A stretch of DNA of 64,000 nt. Source: Pseudoteredinibacter isoporae. GTDB taxonomy: Bacteria > Pseudomonadota > Gammaproteobacteria > Pseudomonadales > Cellvibrionaceae. Where the stretch lies: NCBI RefSeq assembly GCF_011602085.1, contig NZ_JAAONY010000001.1, positions 248,001 through 312,000 on the forward strand. The letters are read 5' to 3'. Below, in pieces: positions 51,605 through 60,637 of the stretch (positions are counted from its first letter, which is position 1; each line of letters begins with the position of its first letter). A model generated the notes under the pieces. That model did not search any database and was not told the DNA's origin. It saw nothing but the letters and a program-made list of their open reading frames with translations. Position numbers and translations under genes: made by a program.

Positions 51605-52456
51605 ATGAGCCTGCAACACCCCGCCTTACAAGCTGGCAATGTGGCTGTGATTACCGGCGCAGCCAGCGGTCTGGGCCTGGCCGCGGCCGAGAAGTTCTTA
51701 TCCCTGGGCATCAAAGTCATGCTCGCCGATATTGATGAAGACGCCCTGCAAAATGCCTATACCCAGCTCAGCCGACACTATTCAGTGGAACAGCTGGCCT
51801 CACAGCGCGTGGATGTCAGCCAACTCAGCTCCTTGGAAGCCCTGCGCGACGCCGCGTTCGAGCAATTCGGTCAAGTGAATGTGTTGATGAATAATGCCGG
51901 CATCGCCCGTCGCAGCAGCAGCCTGGATAACTACGACAACTGGCAGGCCATTCTGGATATCAACCTCTGGGGTGTCATTCATGGTCAGCAGACTTTTGGG
52001 CAGGCCATGATTGATCAGAGTTTACCCGGCATGATCATCAACACCGGTTCCAAGCAGGGCATTACCTGCCCACCCGGTAGCCCGGCTTACAATGTCAGCA
52101 AAGCAGCGGTCAAAGCCCTGACGGAGTCTCTCCAACACGAACTGCGCAATATTGATGACGGGCAGCTGAGTGCCCACTTGCTGGTTCCCGGCTTTGTGTA
52201 TACCGGCATGATTCAGCGTTTTATTCCCGAAAAACCCGAGTTTGCCTGGACCTCAGAACAGACGATCGAGTTTATGATGCAACGCCTTGATGCTGGAGAT
52301 TTCTACATCATCTGCCCAGATAATGAAACTACGCGGGAAATGGATAATAAGCGTGTACTTTGGGGCGCCACCGACATCAGCCTGAACCGCCCGGCCCTTT
52401 CACGCTGGCACCCGGACTATGCGGAAGCATTCGCGCGATATATGGAGGAGGATTAA
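51605..52456 (+). CDS. Short-chain dehydrogenase/reductase
   Basis: A 283-residue SDR. The cofactor-binding TGAASGLGLAAAEKF is near residue 18-32 with an acidic LADIDED strand end suggesting NAD(H). NNAGIARRSSS, the catalytic Tyr-Lys pair in SPAYNVSKAAVKALTE and NTGSKQGITCPPG for the Ser follow. The start ATG has an AAGGAG upstream. Substrate unknown; the block around it is catabolic in character, with PaaX-like and TetR regulators beside it. Confidence 0.92.
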   Translation: MSLQHPALQAGNVAVITGAASGLGLAAAEKFLSLGIKVMLADIDEDALQNAYTQLSRHYSVEQLASQRVDVSQLSSLEALRDAAFEQFGQVNVLMNNAGIARRSSSLDNYDNWQAILDINLWGVIHGQQTFGQAMIDQSLPGMIINTGSKQGITCPPGSPAYNVSKAAVKALTESLQHELRNIDDGQLSAHLLVPGFVYTGMIQRFIPEKPEFAWTSEQTIEFMMQRLDAGDFYIICPDNETTREMDNKRVLWGATDISLNRPALSRWHPDYAEAFARYMEED

Positions 52457-52467
52457 GAGCACCCGGG

Positions 52468-53259
52468 CTAAACCGCTTGGGCAAATTCCCTATAGAGACT
52501 GTGCCAAATGGATTTGCCCAGCTGATCAAAGCGAATCAGGCTGTCCAAATAACTCGCGCGCAGCTGGGTATCGACCATTTCTTTTGGCAGCATTGGGTCG
52601 TAGGCAATGCAACGAATGTACTCATCGCCAATCAGAAAACACTCCCGAGCGGCGGTTTCTGAGTCAAGCTGATTGGCCTTGGCCATCCAATCTTCCATGA
52701 TCTCCCGGGCATTGCGGTAGTGTTCTTCCAGATCCGCGCGATCCCACAGGGATACCGCACGCTGATGGGAGTCTTCATCCAGCTCATCAATACGGAAGAT
52801 GATCGCTTCTTCCTCAAGCCCGATACCCTGCAAGCGCTTACGCAACGCGGCCACACCGCCACAAACATTATTAGGACGTACCGCAAGACCCTGCTCCAAA
52901 GCACTGAAACCCGCCAATTGCAGTAAACGTTCACGACGACGAAGAGCCGTGCGGTCGCTGCGCCCCAGCATGGCCTGATAAACCCCGATCCAACTGCCAT
53001 CCCAATCGCAAAGCTTGCTTTCCAGCTCTCGCCAACTGGCCAGATCCGCTGCCAGATTACGCGCCGCCGGCCCTAAGCGATACAAACCGCGCTCCGGCGC
53101 CTCGACCATCCCGTCCGAACTCAAACGGGCCAAGGTCACCCGGGCACTGTTTTCGGTGATATCGAACAGCTCGCAAATACGAATAAACACCTGGGAGCTG
53201 ATGGGATTATCCGACTCCAGCAACAGGTTCAAAATAAGATGTTTCGGTTTAAGCGCCAA
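52468..53259 (-). CDS. PaaX-like transcriptional regulator
   Basis: A regulator of the PaaX type, 263 residues from the TTG at 53259. N-terminal winged helix (LILNLLLESDNPISSQVFIR, TENSARVTLARLSSDGM), then YRLGPAARNLAADLASW and the central PaaX domain (WDGSWIGVYQAMLGRSDRTA). The C-terminal domain is PaaX_C-like. PaaX represses phenylacetate degradation through phenylacetyl-CoA; the ligand here is unknown. The frame continues to a TTG at 53283, but only the TTG at 53259 has a site, AAGAGG 7 bases before it. A dyad is located just upstream. Convergent with the SDR gene, 11 bases between stops. Confidence 0.85.
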   Translation of the reverse strand: MALKPKHLILNLLLESDNPISSQVFIRICELFDITENSARVTLARLSSDGMVEAPERGLYRLGPAARNLAADLASWRELESKLCDWDGSWIGVYQAMLGRSDRTALRRRERLLQLAGFSALEQGLAVRPNNVCGGVAALRKRLQGIGLEEEAIIFRIDELDEDSHQRAVSLWDRADLEEHYRNAREIMEDWMAKANQLDSETAARECFLIGDEYIRCIAYDPMLPKEMVDTQLRASYLDSLIRFDQLGKSIWHSLYREFAQAV

Positions 53260-53271
53260 AAGCAGGCCTCT

Positions 53272-53302
53272 TACACTAAGCAAATCAGAGGCTTATAGTG
53301 TA
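53272..53302. promoter_or_regulatory. Dyad upstream of the PaaX-like gene
   Basis: TACACTA-N17-TAGTGTA, exact 7-bp arms. It lies 13-43 bases upstream of the preferred start and is a candidate operator for autoregulation. Confidence 0.4.
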
Positions 53303-53381
53303 TGACAAGCGTGGACGACAGCCTAGAGGCAAGGTATTATTCGCCCTCCTTGGCAAAGGCAGATCAAGCCATTCCTATTAC

Positions 53382-53458
53382 CCACCCTTAGCTCAGCTGG
53401 ATAGAGCGTCGCCCTCCGGAGGCGAAGGCCAGAGGTTCGAATCCTCTAGGGTGGGCCA
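53382..53458 (+). tRNA. tRNA-Arg(CCG)
   Basis: A 77-base cloverleaf with encoded CCA. The acceptor stem pairs CCACCCT with AGGGTGG; the D stem is GCTC/GAGC; the anticodon stem TCGCC/GGCGA encloses CTCCGGA, so the anticodon is CCG (Arg, codon CGG). The T arm is AGAGG-TTCGAAT-CCTCT. A hipBA module follows. I looked for a copy of the 3' end of the tRNA downstream, as an integration site, and found none up to 56095. Confidence 0.96.
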
Positions 53459-53520
53459 TCAAACAAACCCAACGCTGCGACATCAATTCTTTGCTCAGTA
53501 TCTTTGTACATTTTATGCAA

Positions 53521-53601
53521 ATAGAGCCTTATATGTTGCTAAAACCCTAAATAGAAACTAATATGTTTCTATAGCCAAAATAGCAACTTATATGTTTTAT
53601 C
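53521..53601 (+). promoter_or_regulatory. Three tandem operator-like repeats before hipB
   Basis: Three 22-bp units start at 53521, 53551 and 53580, spaced 29-30 bp (about three helical turns). Unit 2 is an exact dyad ATAGAAAC-N6-GTTTCTAT. Units 1 and 3 are degenerate (ATAGAGCC...GTTGCTAA; ATAGCAAC...GTTTTATC), with inner TTATAT in both. Unit 3 ends directly at the hipB ATG. The spacing suggests cooperative binding of HipB dimers on one DNA face. E. coli HipB boxes (TATCC-N8-GGATA) are different. Confidence 0.6.
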
Positions 53602-53922
53602 ATGACCAATCTACTTAAACAGATGAAAAAGCGCAGGATTGATCTCGGTCTTAAGCAGCATGACATGATGCTTAGGGTCGGCATGTCTCGGCAGCAATAT
53701 CAACGTCTGGAGTCAAAGGGCAATCCACGGCTTGATACGCTTGAGCTGATTGCCAAAGGCCTGAAAAGCGAGCTTCTCTTGATTCCTCAAGAGAAGCTCG
53801 ATGCCGTAATAACGGTATTAGCGGAGGAAAACCCTGATTTGACCTCTACGCGAAAATCGGCTGACGGAAAAAAATTACTCTCTGACGACCCATGGCAAGG
53901 ACTATTGGGAGATGAGGAATGA
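53602..53922 (+). CDS. hipB: HipB-type antitoxin / XRE repressor
   Basis: A 106-residue XRE helix-turn-helix protein. The DNA-binding domain (about residues 8-60) contains RRIDLGLKQHDMMLRVGMS and RQQYQRLESKGNPRLDTLEL. The C-terminal tail (ENPDLTSTRKSADGKKLLSD) is unstructured and may bind the HipA toxin. The ATG at 53602 is immediately preceded by an operator-like unit and lacks a clear ribosome-binding site, so it may be translated from a leaderless or near-leaderless mRNA. The stop overlaps the hipA ATG by 4 bases. Confidence 0.85.
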   Translation: MTNLLKQMKKRRIDLGLKQHDMMLRVGMSRQQYQRLESKGNPRLDTLELIAKGLKSELLLIPQEKLDAVITVLAEENPDLTSTRKSADGKKLLSDDPWQGLLGDEE

Positions 53923-55193
53923 ACGGTCAATCCCAAGAGGAAATCAATGTCTTGCAGCTAATGCTGCATGGTCATCTGGTCGGCTATTTAGCGGGATTCA
54001 AGAATGGCCGCAATGTGCTGAGTATCGCGGACGAATTTAAGAACAACCCTGAGCGCCCTACCCTTAGCCTGATTACGCACCCCAAATTCCCGAATTCCGA
54101 TAAAGTCATGTCCGAGCCTTGGGCTAAAAACCAACGGTTACATCCCCTTCTCTCCAACTTATTGCCTGAAGGCTCATTACGAGAGCTTATTGCGCAAGGC
54201 CTTAAAGTCCATGTCGACAACGAATTTCATATTCTTTCCTACTTGGGTGAAGATTTGCCCGGGGCACTAATCGCTACGCCAATGGAGCCTGAAGATGTAC
54301 CGGATAAGGTGTTAAAAGCACATGGAAAAGCCAAGGCGGTAAAACTTGAGAAAGGAGTTCAAGAAAATAAGTTTTCTCTTGCTGGCGTGCAAATGAAGTT
54401 TTCAATGAAAGAAAAGGACGGTCGATATAATCTTTCTAAAGGCGATGTTCTGGGTGATTGGATTATCAAAACGCCTTCCACAAAATACAAAGACGTGCCA
54501 CTAAACGAATACACCGCCATGTCTTTGGCAGCTTTAGCGGGCGTAGATATTCCTGAAATAAAGCTGGTTGAACCTGATAAGCTAGAAAACCTGCCTCAAA
54601 TTAACCTGCCGGATGAAAAATTGGCGTTTGCCATCAAACGATTTGATCGTAACGAGGACATACGCGTTCATATGGAAGATTTCGCCCAGGTTTTGGTGAA
54701 GCATCCGCACGAAAAGTACACATCAGCCAGTTACGAAAATATCGGCAAAGTGATTTATGACTATTCAGGGGACGGTTTAGCCGATGCTCAGCAGTTTGCC
54801 CGCAGGCTTTTGGTAAATATTCTTCTAGCCAATGGAGATGCGCACCTTAAAAACTGGAGCTTGCTCTACGCTGATCAGGTGACTCCGCGCCTGTCACCCG
54901 CCTACGATATTGTAACGACTAAGGTGTACATCACGGATGAAAAGAAATATGCATTGAACCTGGGAAAAACAAAAGAGTGGTACACCGTTACCATGGCACA
55001 CTTTCAGTCTTGGGCTGAAAAGTCGGGAATACCCTGGCGGGCGATAAAACCCCATCTGAATGACACGATGGAAAAAGCCAGAATACTCTGGCCAGAAGCG
55101 CTTAAAGATTTACCAATGAATGATAAACACAAAGCAGGCCTGAGAGATCATTGGGGCCAACTTAAAGCCGATTTCAAAATAGGGTCACCCTAA
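53919..55193 (+). CDS. hipA: HipA-type Ser/Thr kinase toxin
   Basis: A 424-residue kinase of the HipA family, whose E. coli member phosphorylates glutamyl-tRNA synthetase and causes persistence. The N-terminal HipA_N region is at about 1-110, followed by the G-loop region FSLAGVQMKFSMK (about 149-161). Lys of FAIKRFDR (about 240), the catalytic Asp307 in NGDAHLKNWS and metal-binding Asp330 in AYDIVTT are all present, so it should be active. It overlaps hipB by 4 bases. Relatively AT-rich with K-rich codons, unlike the flanking genes, which suggests horizontal transfer. Confidence 0.93.
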   Translation: MNGQSQEEINVLQLMLHGHLVGYLAGFKNGRNVLSIADEFKNNPERPTLSLITHPKFPNSDKVMSEPWAKNQRLHPLLSNLLPEGSLRELIAQGLKVHVDNEFHILSYLGEDLPGALIATPMEPEDVPDKVLKAHGKAKAVKLEKGVQENKFSLAGVQMKFSMKEKDGRYNLSKGDVLGDWIIKTPSTKYKDVPLNEYTAMSLAALAGVDIPEIKLVEPDKLENLPQINLPDEKLAFAIKRFDRNEDIRVHMEDFAQVLVKHPHEKYTSASYENIGKVIYDYSGDGLADAQQFARRLLVNILLANGDAHLKNWSLLYADQVTPRLSPAYDIVTTKVYITDEKKYALNLGKTKEWYTVTMAHFQSWAEKSGIPWRAIKPHLNDTMEKARILWPEALKDLPMNDKHKAGLRDHWGQLKADFKIGSP

Positions 55194-55257
55194 GCAGTAA
55201 CACTAAAACCGCCCCCAAATTCCAGAGAATTGGTTCCGCCATTTACCAGGATAGGTA

Positions 55258-55833
55258 TTAAGCAAGTAACGGATCAATCAGTGCCTTCCAGTCATTAAGA
55301 TCCGATTTATGATCAACGGGAACATTATCTCCGTTATTCACAAAGAAGGTGGGCGTAGCCCAAACAGACTTTGTTGCCGCATATCGAATCGGGGTACGAG
55401 CATCAATGTAGATGTCATTACTTGCCAAGCGCTCCAGGAAAACGTCACGATTCACACCCGCATGTTCTTCAGCCAAATCGGCTGCATACTGACGTAAGTC
55501 ATCGTGTGTTTTGTGGAAAAACGCCGCATTATAGAACTGCTCCTGGCGTTGATACACAAAGCTTGTGAAGTCTCTGAATTTTCCCGCATCTCCTTCCGCA
55601 AAAGCGAACAGCCCCAAACTAATATCCCAAGCCTGCCGATGGTTGCTTAGGGTTATCATATGGACCCGGAGGCTCAGAGATTCATTTTTATAATGATCTA
55701 CCACCGCCATTAATGTTGGCCAGGCGGCGCGCGAGTGCGGACATTGTATGTCGATAAACGCGTCGAGCGTAACAGCCGCCGCTGGTTCACCGAGAAGAAA
55801 GCCGCTCGGGCGATGGGGGATAGGAATAGCCAT
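55258..55833 (-). CDS. Thioredoxin-fold DsbA-like protein with a single active-site Cys
   Basis: A 191-residue thioredoxin_4/DsbA-fold protein with no signal peptide. The region where the C-x-x-C motif belongs reads AFIDIQCPHSRAAWPTL, so the second cysteine is Ser (CPHS). The cis-proline loop is WATPTFFVNNGD near the C-terminus. Single-cysteine members can act as reductants with partners or as non-redox scaffolds. The ATG at 55833 (MAIPIPHRPSG) is preferred; the longer frame from 55863 adds ten residues. Its orientation is convergent with hipA. The function is unknown. Confidence 0.75.
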   Translation of the reverse strand: MAIPIPHRPSGFLLGEPAAAVTLDAFIDIQCPHSRAAWPTLMAVVDHYKNESLSLRVHMITLSNHRQAWDISLGLFAFAEGDAGKFRDFTSFVYQRQEQFYNAAFFHKTHDDLRQYAADLAEEHAGVNRDVFLERLASNDIYIDARTPIRYAATKSVWATPTFFVNNGDNVPVDHKSDLNDWKALIDPLLA

Positions 55834-56036
55834 GTTTACAACTCTCTTAAAGAATTTTGACACTAAGCGTAAGCTCCAACCGCCAGGTTGGGCATCAATA
55901 ACGATAGCATGATTTTGTTAAATCGCGTTATTTCGGTGTTTTGCCGTCTCAGTGCTGGAACTTCATAGCCGGAACAACGTCGAGGTTGAACCCTGATGCT
56001 AACGACTGCGCGGTGCTATTTGGAAAAACACAAAGA

Positions 56037-56081
56037 GCAACACAACCACGAGGCAGGCAGCTGCCTCAGGATGAAGTTGTG
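56037..56081 (-). terminator. Hairpin downstream of the RND pump gene
   Basis: The inner stem GAGGCAG / CTGCCTC (56050-56067, loop GCAG) is nested in an outer CACAAC / GTTGTG pairing (56041-56046 with 56076-56081). On the minus strand a T-rich stretch follows (CTCTTTGTGTTTTT), so it is a probable terminator. The outer arm includes GCAACACAACCA, also found in the inverted repeat at 2053. Confidence 0.55.
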
Positions 56082-56095
56082 CTGAGCAGTACTTT

Positions 56096-59000
56096 TTAAC
56101 GGGCAATGGACATTTGCTCATCAGGAGCCAGTTTTTGAACATGATTAAACATCGGCAACGACAATAGAGCCGCCATAAAACTGATGCTGAAAAGAGCGCT
56201 GAAAATCATTCCGCCACAAATAACGGCGGCGAGCCCCCGGTATATTTCGGCGCTGCTGGCCGGGCTGATCATCAGTGGAAGCATTCCAAGGATGCTGGTG
56301 CCAGTACTCATATAGATTGCGCGTTTACGCGTTGCTATCGCTTCCATCACTGCCTCGTTTTGAGACAAACCTTGATGCAGACCCTGTTGGTACTGGCTGG
56401 CCAACAAAATAGCGTTATTGATTACGAGTCCCATTAAAATAATAAAGCCAATCATGGTGATGATGTCGAGATTTTGAGCAACAAAGAGATTCAATAATTT
56501 CAGGTTGAGCATGCCCCCAAAGATCGCCAGAGGCATAGACAATAAAACCGCAGCGGCCAATTTCCAGGATCTCAGGCTCAGGTACATCAAAATGGCCAGA
56601 ATAATGAGTGCCGCGAGAAATATTTGAATAAACTCCTCTAGAAACTCGGCCAGTTTATCGGCGCTACCACGATAACTCAGATGAAGACCCGGATGGTGTG
56701 CACTCATGTAGCTGGCGATATCTGGTCGCAGCTGTTCAACGAACTCGCCCATTGCTTGACCCTCGGGCGGCGTCACGGAGATTGAGGTGGCCAATTCCCG
56801 GTTGACCCGGAAGATGGATTCCGGAGCCAATTTTATTGTCGCATCCGTAAGTTGTCTCAGGGGAATCAGGCCATGAGATGCGATAAAAATTTCTGTATCC
56901 AGAAGTTCGTCCAGGTACTTCGGCTCCTTACCTTTGAAATAGAAAGGCAGGGTATTCGAACCATCGTAGAAATCCCCCAGATACACACCGCCACTCAATG
57001 CCAGTAAATGTCGATTCAGTTCGTCCGGGCTGATTCCCAAATGTATTAACTGATCCTGCTTGGGAGCAAACTCTACGCGAGTGGCACGGTTTTCAAGAGG
57101 TGTGCCCTCTTCGATTCGCGCGGCCGGGTACTGCTTCTTCAAATGGTCCAGCAAACCTCGGCCCGCCAACTGCAAACTGGCCATGTCTGCTCCGAGAATA
57201 TCCAATTGAGAGACTCGGCTATTGGGCATTGCGAATCGCAATAGACCGCCCTGTACCGCGAAGACCTGCACCCCCACCAGATCATGGGTGATTGTGCTTT
57301 CCAGCCACGTTTTCAGTTCCGGAAATGCTTTCTCACCATCGGTGTAGAAGTAAATTTGGCAGCCGGTAGGAAAACAAAACATGCCATGGGTTCGGATACC
57401 CAAGTCTTGTCTCTGCTCAAGCTGCCGCTCTACCCTCGCAACCATCACTTTAGCGTATTCCCTTTCGATGGTTTCTACCGAGAGAGGATCTTCAAAGCTG
57501 ACAAAACCAGAAAGAATATTTTGTTTGGGGTCAGGTAGCACATCCACCGGAGGGCGCATCCATAAACTCGCTGCAATCGCAAAAGGAACGGCCAACACGA
57601 CTAGCCCAATCGCCGCCGTCCGATTGAATAACGGAGCGACCAGTAAACGTGAAAACTTTCGGGAAGTTTCGCTGGGCTCCGAATTCATGCTTACTTGGGG
57701 TTCAACAGGATCATTTTCCTGTGGCGACAGAAAGCGACGATATAATATTGGTAACACCAACAAAGCAAATAGCGCGGATGCCGCCAGAGCGGCCGAGATG
57801 GTAAAAGCCAAATCCCGAAACAATCGTCCCTCTGCGGACTCCATAAACAACATGGGTAGAAACACAATAATGCTGGACAAAATCGAAGAAAATAGAGCGA
57901 CCCTCACCTCCTGCATCGCTTGTTCAATGCTTTTTTGATTTTTATGTTTCTCACCCACTGAATCCCGGGAATGTGTTCGATTCTGAATCCGATTCAAGGT
58001 TTCCACCACGATAATCGCAGCATCCAGAATCAATCCAATCGACAGAGCCATGCCGGCCAGGGAAATAACATTGAGACTGTAATCCCCCAGAGCCATTAGT
58101 AACACCACAATGGCCAAACAAAACGGAATGCTCAAGAATACCAGCGCAACAGAACGTGCATGCCTCAAAAAATAGTACAGAACACCACAGGCCAGAACGG
58201 CACCGAGAACCAGGCTGCCGTATACCAGCAACAAGGCATTTGTGATGGCCACAGAATCGTCCCGGCTGATAGCGATTTCAATACCACTGGCTTTTAACGG
58301 ACCATCATTGAGACGTTTCATTACCTGTTTAATGGTGTCGATGGCTTCTAATGCATTAATATTGTTCCCTGGCTGCAAAAAGAAATACAGAGAGCGCTTC
58401 CCTTCCAGAGCAAAATAGCCCCAATCTGACGCCAGGCGAGTTTCAATGGTAGCGATGTCACGCACACGAATGATATGTTGATCTTTTACCGCGACCGCTA
58501 CTTGAGCCAACTGCTCCAAGGACAATTGACCTTTGAACTGCAAATCGTATTCACGTGCCCCAAAGTGCAAGGTGCCTCCCGAACGATCAGCAAAGCCGCT
58601 CAACTTTGAAATAAGATCCGCTTGATTCAGTGAATACTTGGCCAACAGTTTCGGACTGAACTCGATATCAACCCGGCGATCAATCGGCGTACCAACCACC
58701 GCCCCGGCGATGCCAGATATATTGGCGAAAGCTGGCTCAACGTAAAATTTATACGCATCGATGAGCGCTTCCGGGTCACTGACAGACTTATCCTTGTGAT
58801 AAACAAAGAAACTCGCCAGCGTCGCACTCGCACCATTGCTATAGTCTTCGATGAAGGGCTTCGGAACTTGACTTGGCCAGTTTGGAACCTGGCTGGAGGC
58901 CGACAGTACATCAATATAGGCTTGCTTCATATCCGCACCCGGCTGAAACGTCAGTACTGTCGTCGCGGTATCTGCGCGAATTTCCGAGCGCATCTCACTC

Positions 59001-59221
59001 ATCTGTGCAATACCGGCCAGTTGCTGTTCAAGGGGAGCGATTAAACTCTGTTCGATTTGAGTGGCGGTTTTTCCGGACCATCGGCTGAACAGTTCGATTT
59101 GCGGCCTCGAAATATCGGGCAACAAACTGTTCGGCAAACCCAGCCCGGAAATCGCACCGGCTGCGATAATAATCAGAGTACAAGCCAGTATGAATGGCGC
59201 GAAGCGATTTGAAATATTCAC
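56096..59221 (-). CDS. RND efflux transporter permease
   Basis: A 1041-residue RND pump, length as AcrB-type (about 1030-1050). Membrane helix 1 (NRFAPFILACTLIIIAAGAIS) is followed by the first large periplasmic loop; helices 2-6 lie near residues 335-500. The helix-4 region GLILDAAIIVVETLNR carries one Asp where AcrB-type pumps have two adjacent (DD), and HAE1-type MGLVINNAILLASQYQQ lies in the second half. The proton relay is therefore altered. The permease is downstream of its membrane-fusion partner with a 4-base overlap. Confidence 0.92.
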   Translation of the reverse strand: MNISNRFAPFILACTLIIIAAGAISGLGLPNSLLPDISRPQIELFSRWSGKTATQIEQSLIAPLEQQLAGIAQMSEMRSEIRADTATTVLTFQPGADMKQAYIDVLSASSQVPNWPSQVPKPFIEDYSNGASATLASFFVYHKDKSVSDPEALIDAYKFYVEPAFANISGIAGAVVGTPIDRRVDIEFSPKLLAKYSLNQADLISKLSGFADRSGGTLHFGAREYDLQFKGQLSLEQLAQVAVAVKDQHIIRVRDIATIETRLASDWGYFALEGKRSLYFFLQPGNNINALEAIDTIKQVMKRLNDGPLKASGIEIAISRDDSVAITNALLLVYGSLVLGAVLACGVLYYFLRHARSVALVFLSIPFCLAIVVLLMALGDYSLNVISLAGMALSIGLILDAAIIVVETLNRIQNRTHSRDSVGEKHKNQKSIEQAMQEVRVALFSSILSSIIVFLPMLFMESAEGRLFRDLAFTISAALAASALFALLVLPILYRRFLSPQENDPVEPQVSMNSEPSETSRKFSRLLVAPLFNRTAAIGLVVLAVPFAIAASLWMRPPVDVLPDPKQNILSGFVSFEDPLSVETIEREYAKVMVARVERQLEQRQDLGIRTHGMFCFPTGCQIYFYTDGEKAFPELKTWLESTITHDLVGVQVFAVQGGLLRFAMPNSRVSQLDILGADMASLQLAGRGLLDHLKKQYPAARIEEGTPLENRATRVEFAPKQDQLIHLGISPDELNRHLLALSGGVYLGDFYDGSNTLPFYFKGKEPKYLDELLDTEIFIASHGLIPLRQLTDATIKLAPESIFRVNRELATSISVTPPEGQAMGEFVEQLRPDIASYMSAHHPGLHLSYRGSADKLAEFLEEFIQIFLAALIILAILMYLSLRSWKLAAAVLLSMPLAIFGGMLNLKLLNLFVAQNLDIITMIGFIILMGLVINNAILLASQYQQGLHQGLSQNEAVMEAIATRKRAIYMSTGTSILGMLPLMISPASSAEIYRGLAAVICGGMIFSALFSISFMAALLSLPMFNHVQKLAPDEQMSIAR

Positions 59222-60432
59222 GAGCGCTCACCTATGCCCTGAACCTGCTGCTGTTCCTGTAGCTTTTTTTGCCCTCTTACCACGACAGTATCACCAGCTC
59301 TCAAAGGAGAGCGCACAACAAAATAGTCTTTACTGGTCGAAATAATCTGCGGATTAATTTTACTGACGGTATTGTCCGCATTGAGTTGCCAGAGTTCATA
59401 GCTGCTTCCGGCGAGGGTAATGGCATCATAGGGAACACGGCTTATGTCCTGATAGCGTTGCTGAATGTCAACTTTTACCCGCTGCCCAACCAGCAAAGGT
59501 GGACCGTTAAATCGCCGATAGTCGAAATACGCTCGCAGGTTCTGGGTTTCAATATCGACGTCCTGACTTAATTCACGCAGTGATAAATGACCGCTGATAT
59601 CGTTTGAAGACGGGGCCTGCGCCGAATCAGCAGCCAGTAGAAACTGTACTCCGGCCAATGCACTGGCCGAAGCGACTGAACCCTCGTCAATATTCTCTTC
59701 CGTGAGAGGCGCGGTTAGTAAATCCAGTGCCTGGGCCGTGCTCAGGGGCAACTTGCATTCCAGCTGCTTCTGGTCCAGCGGCAATAATTGAAAGAGCGTT
59801 TGTCCCTGACCTAGCTGCTGACCGGGCTCTGCACTGACCTCAAGCACCTGTGCATCAAAGGGTGCCCGATGCTGCAAGCGCTCAATTCTTCTTGTGAGTG
59901 TGCGCATCTGATTAGAGAGCGCCTCAAGCTTTAACTCAGCGGATGTTCGTACCAGCGTTGCCTGGTTCAACTGGGCATTGGCCACCAGTTTTTGCTGATC
60001 CAGTACATCCAAGCGTTGGTGCTCACTGATCGCATGCTCAAGTTCAGCTTTGGCTTGCTTTTGGTCAATCTCGAGCTGCTTCAATTCCTGCTTTAGGTAA
60101 AAATCATCTTGCTCAGCAACCAACTGGCCAGCTTTGACCCGGCTGCCTACCGGCAGAATGCTCATTAATTCCGCATCACTGTGGCTGTCTGCCTGGAACA
60201 CAAAGGGCGTGCTTACCACACAATAAAGCGCTTTGCTGAGCCCTTGCTGCCAGGCTTTGACCTTGGCGGTTTTAACCTTTGCGAGAGGAATCTCTTCAGC
60301 ATTGGCTGAACTAACAACCATCAACATACTGAGAATCCAAACAAACAAGATTCGATGTAAATGCGCTCGTGATGAGCAAATAGAAAAGGGAAAGCCCAAA
60401 CGAGCTTTCGGTACAGCGGCCATTTTTCTCAT
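59218..60432 (-). CDS. RND efflux membrane-fusion (adaptor) protein
   Basis: A 404-residue HlyD/AcrA-type adaptor. A signal segment (about residues 27-45, HRILFVWILSMLMVVSSANA) precedes the mature start AEEIPLAKVKT. A lipoyl-like segment (LPVGSRVKAGQLVAEQDDFY, about 92-111) is split by a coiled-coil hairpin (KQELKQLEIDQKQAKAELEH to RRIERLQHR), closed by APFDAQVLEVSAEPGQQLGQG. The beta-barrel and C-terminal domain follow. It bridges the RND permease to an outer-membrane channel not encoded nearby. Its stop overlaps the permease start by 4 bases. It is divergent from the CadC-type regulator (205-base gap). Confidence 0.9.
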   Translation of the reverse strand: MRKMAAVPKARLGFPFSICSSRAHLHRILFVWILSMLMVVSSANAEEIPLAKVKTAKVKAWQQGLSKALYCVVSTPFVFQADSHSDAELMSILPVGSRVKAGQLVAEQDDFYLKQELKQLEIDQKQAKAELEHAISEHQRLDVLDQQKLVANAQLNQATLVRTSAELKLEALSNQMRTLTRRIERLQHRAPFDAQVLEVSAEPGQQLGQGQTLFQLLPLDQKQLECKLPLSTAQALDLLTAPLTEENIDEGSVASASALAGVQFLLAADSAQAPSSNDISGHLSLRELSQDVDIETQNLRAYFDYRRFNGPPLLVGQRVKVDIQQRYQDISRVPYDAITLAGSSYELWQLNADNTVSKINPQIISTSKDYFVVRSPLRAGDTVVVRGQKKLQEQQQVQGIGERS

Positions 60433-60637
60433 AGCTTGCCTTTTGGTCAGCGGTTCTTTTGAATCTCCGAATGACGGTCTGAATGCTCCAGCTCAATGTT
60501 CAGATCGTCGCCCCGGATTTACAGGCGAGCAGTTCAGCAAATCCCGCCGTGACCCACCAATGAGCTTTTAGGATCTTCTGTTACCATGGTGTAAAATAGC
60601 TGATCACAAATAATCACAAGCTCAAGTTATTGATTTA

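Noticed and set aside
53382-55193. tRNA-Arg as an integration site for the hipBA segment
   Set aside because: No integrase and no second copy of the tRNA 3' end (searched by eye to 56095), so island status is not supported.
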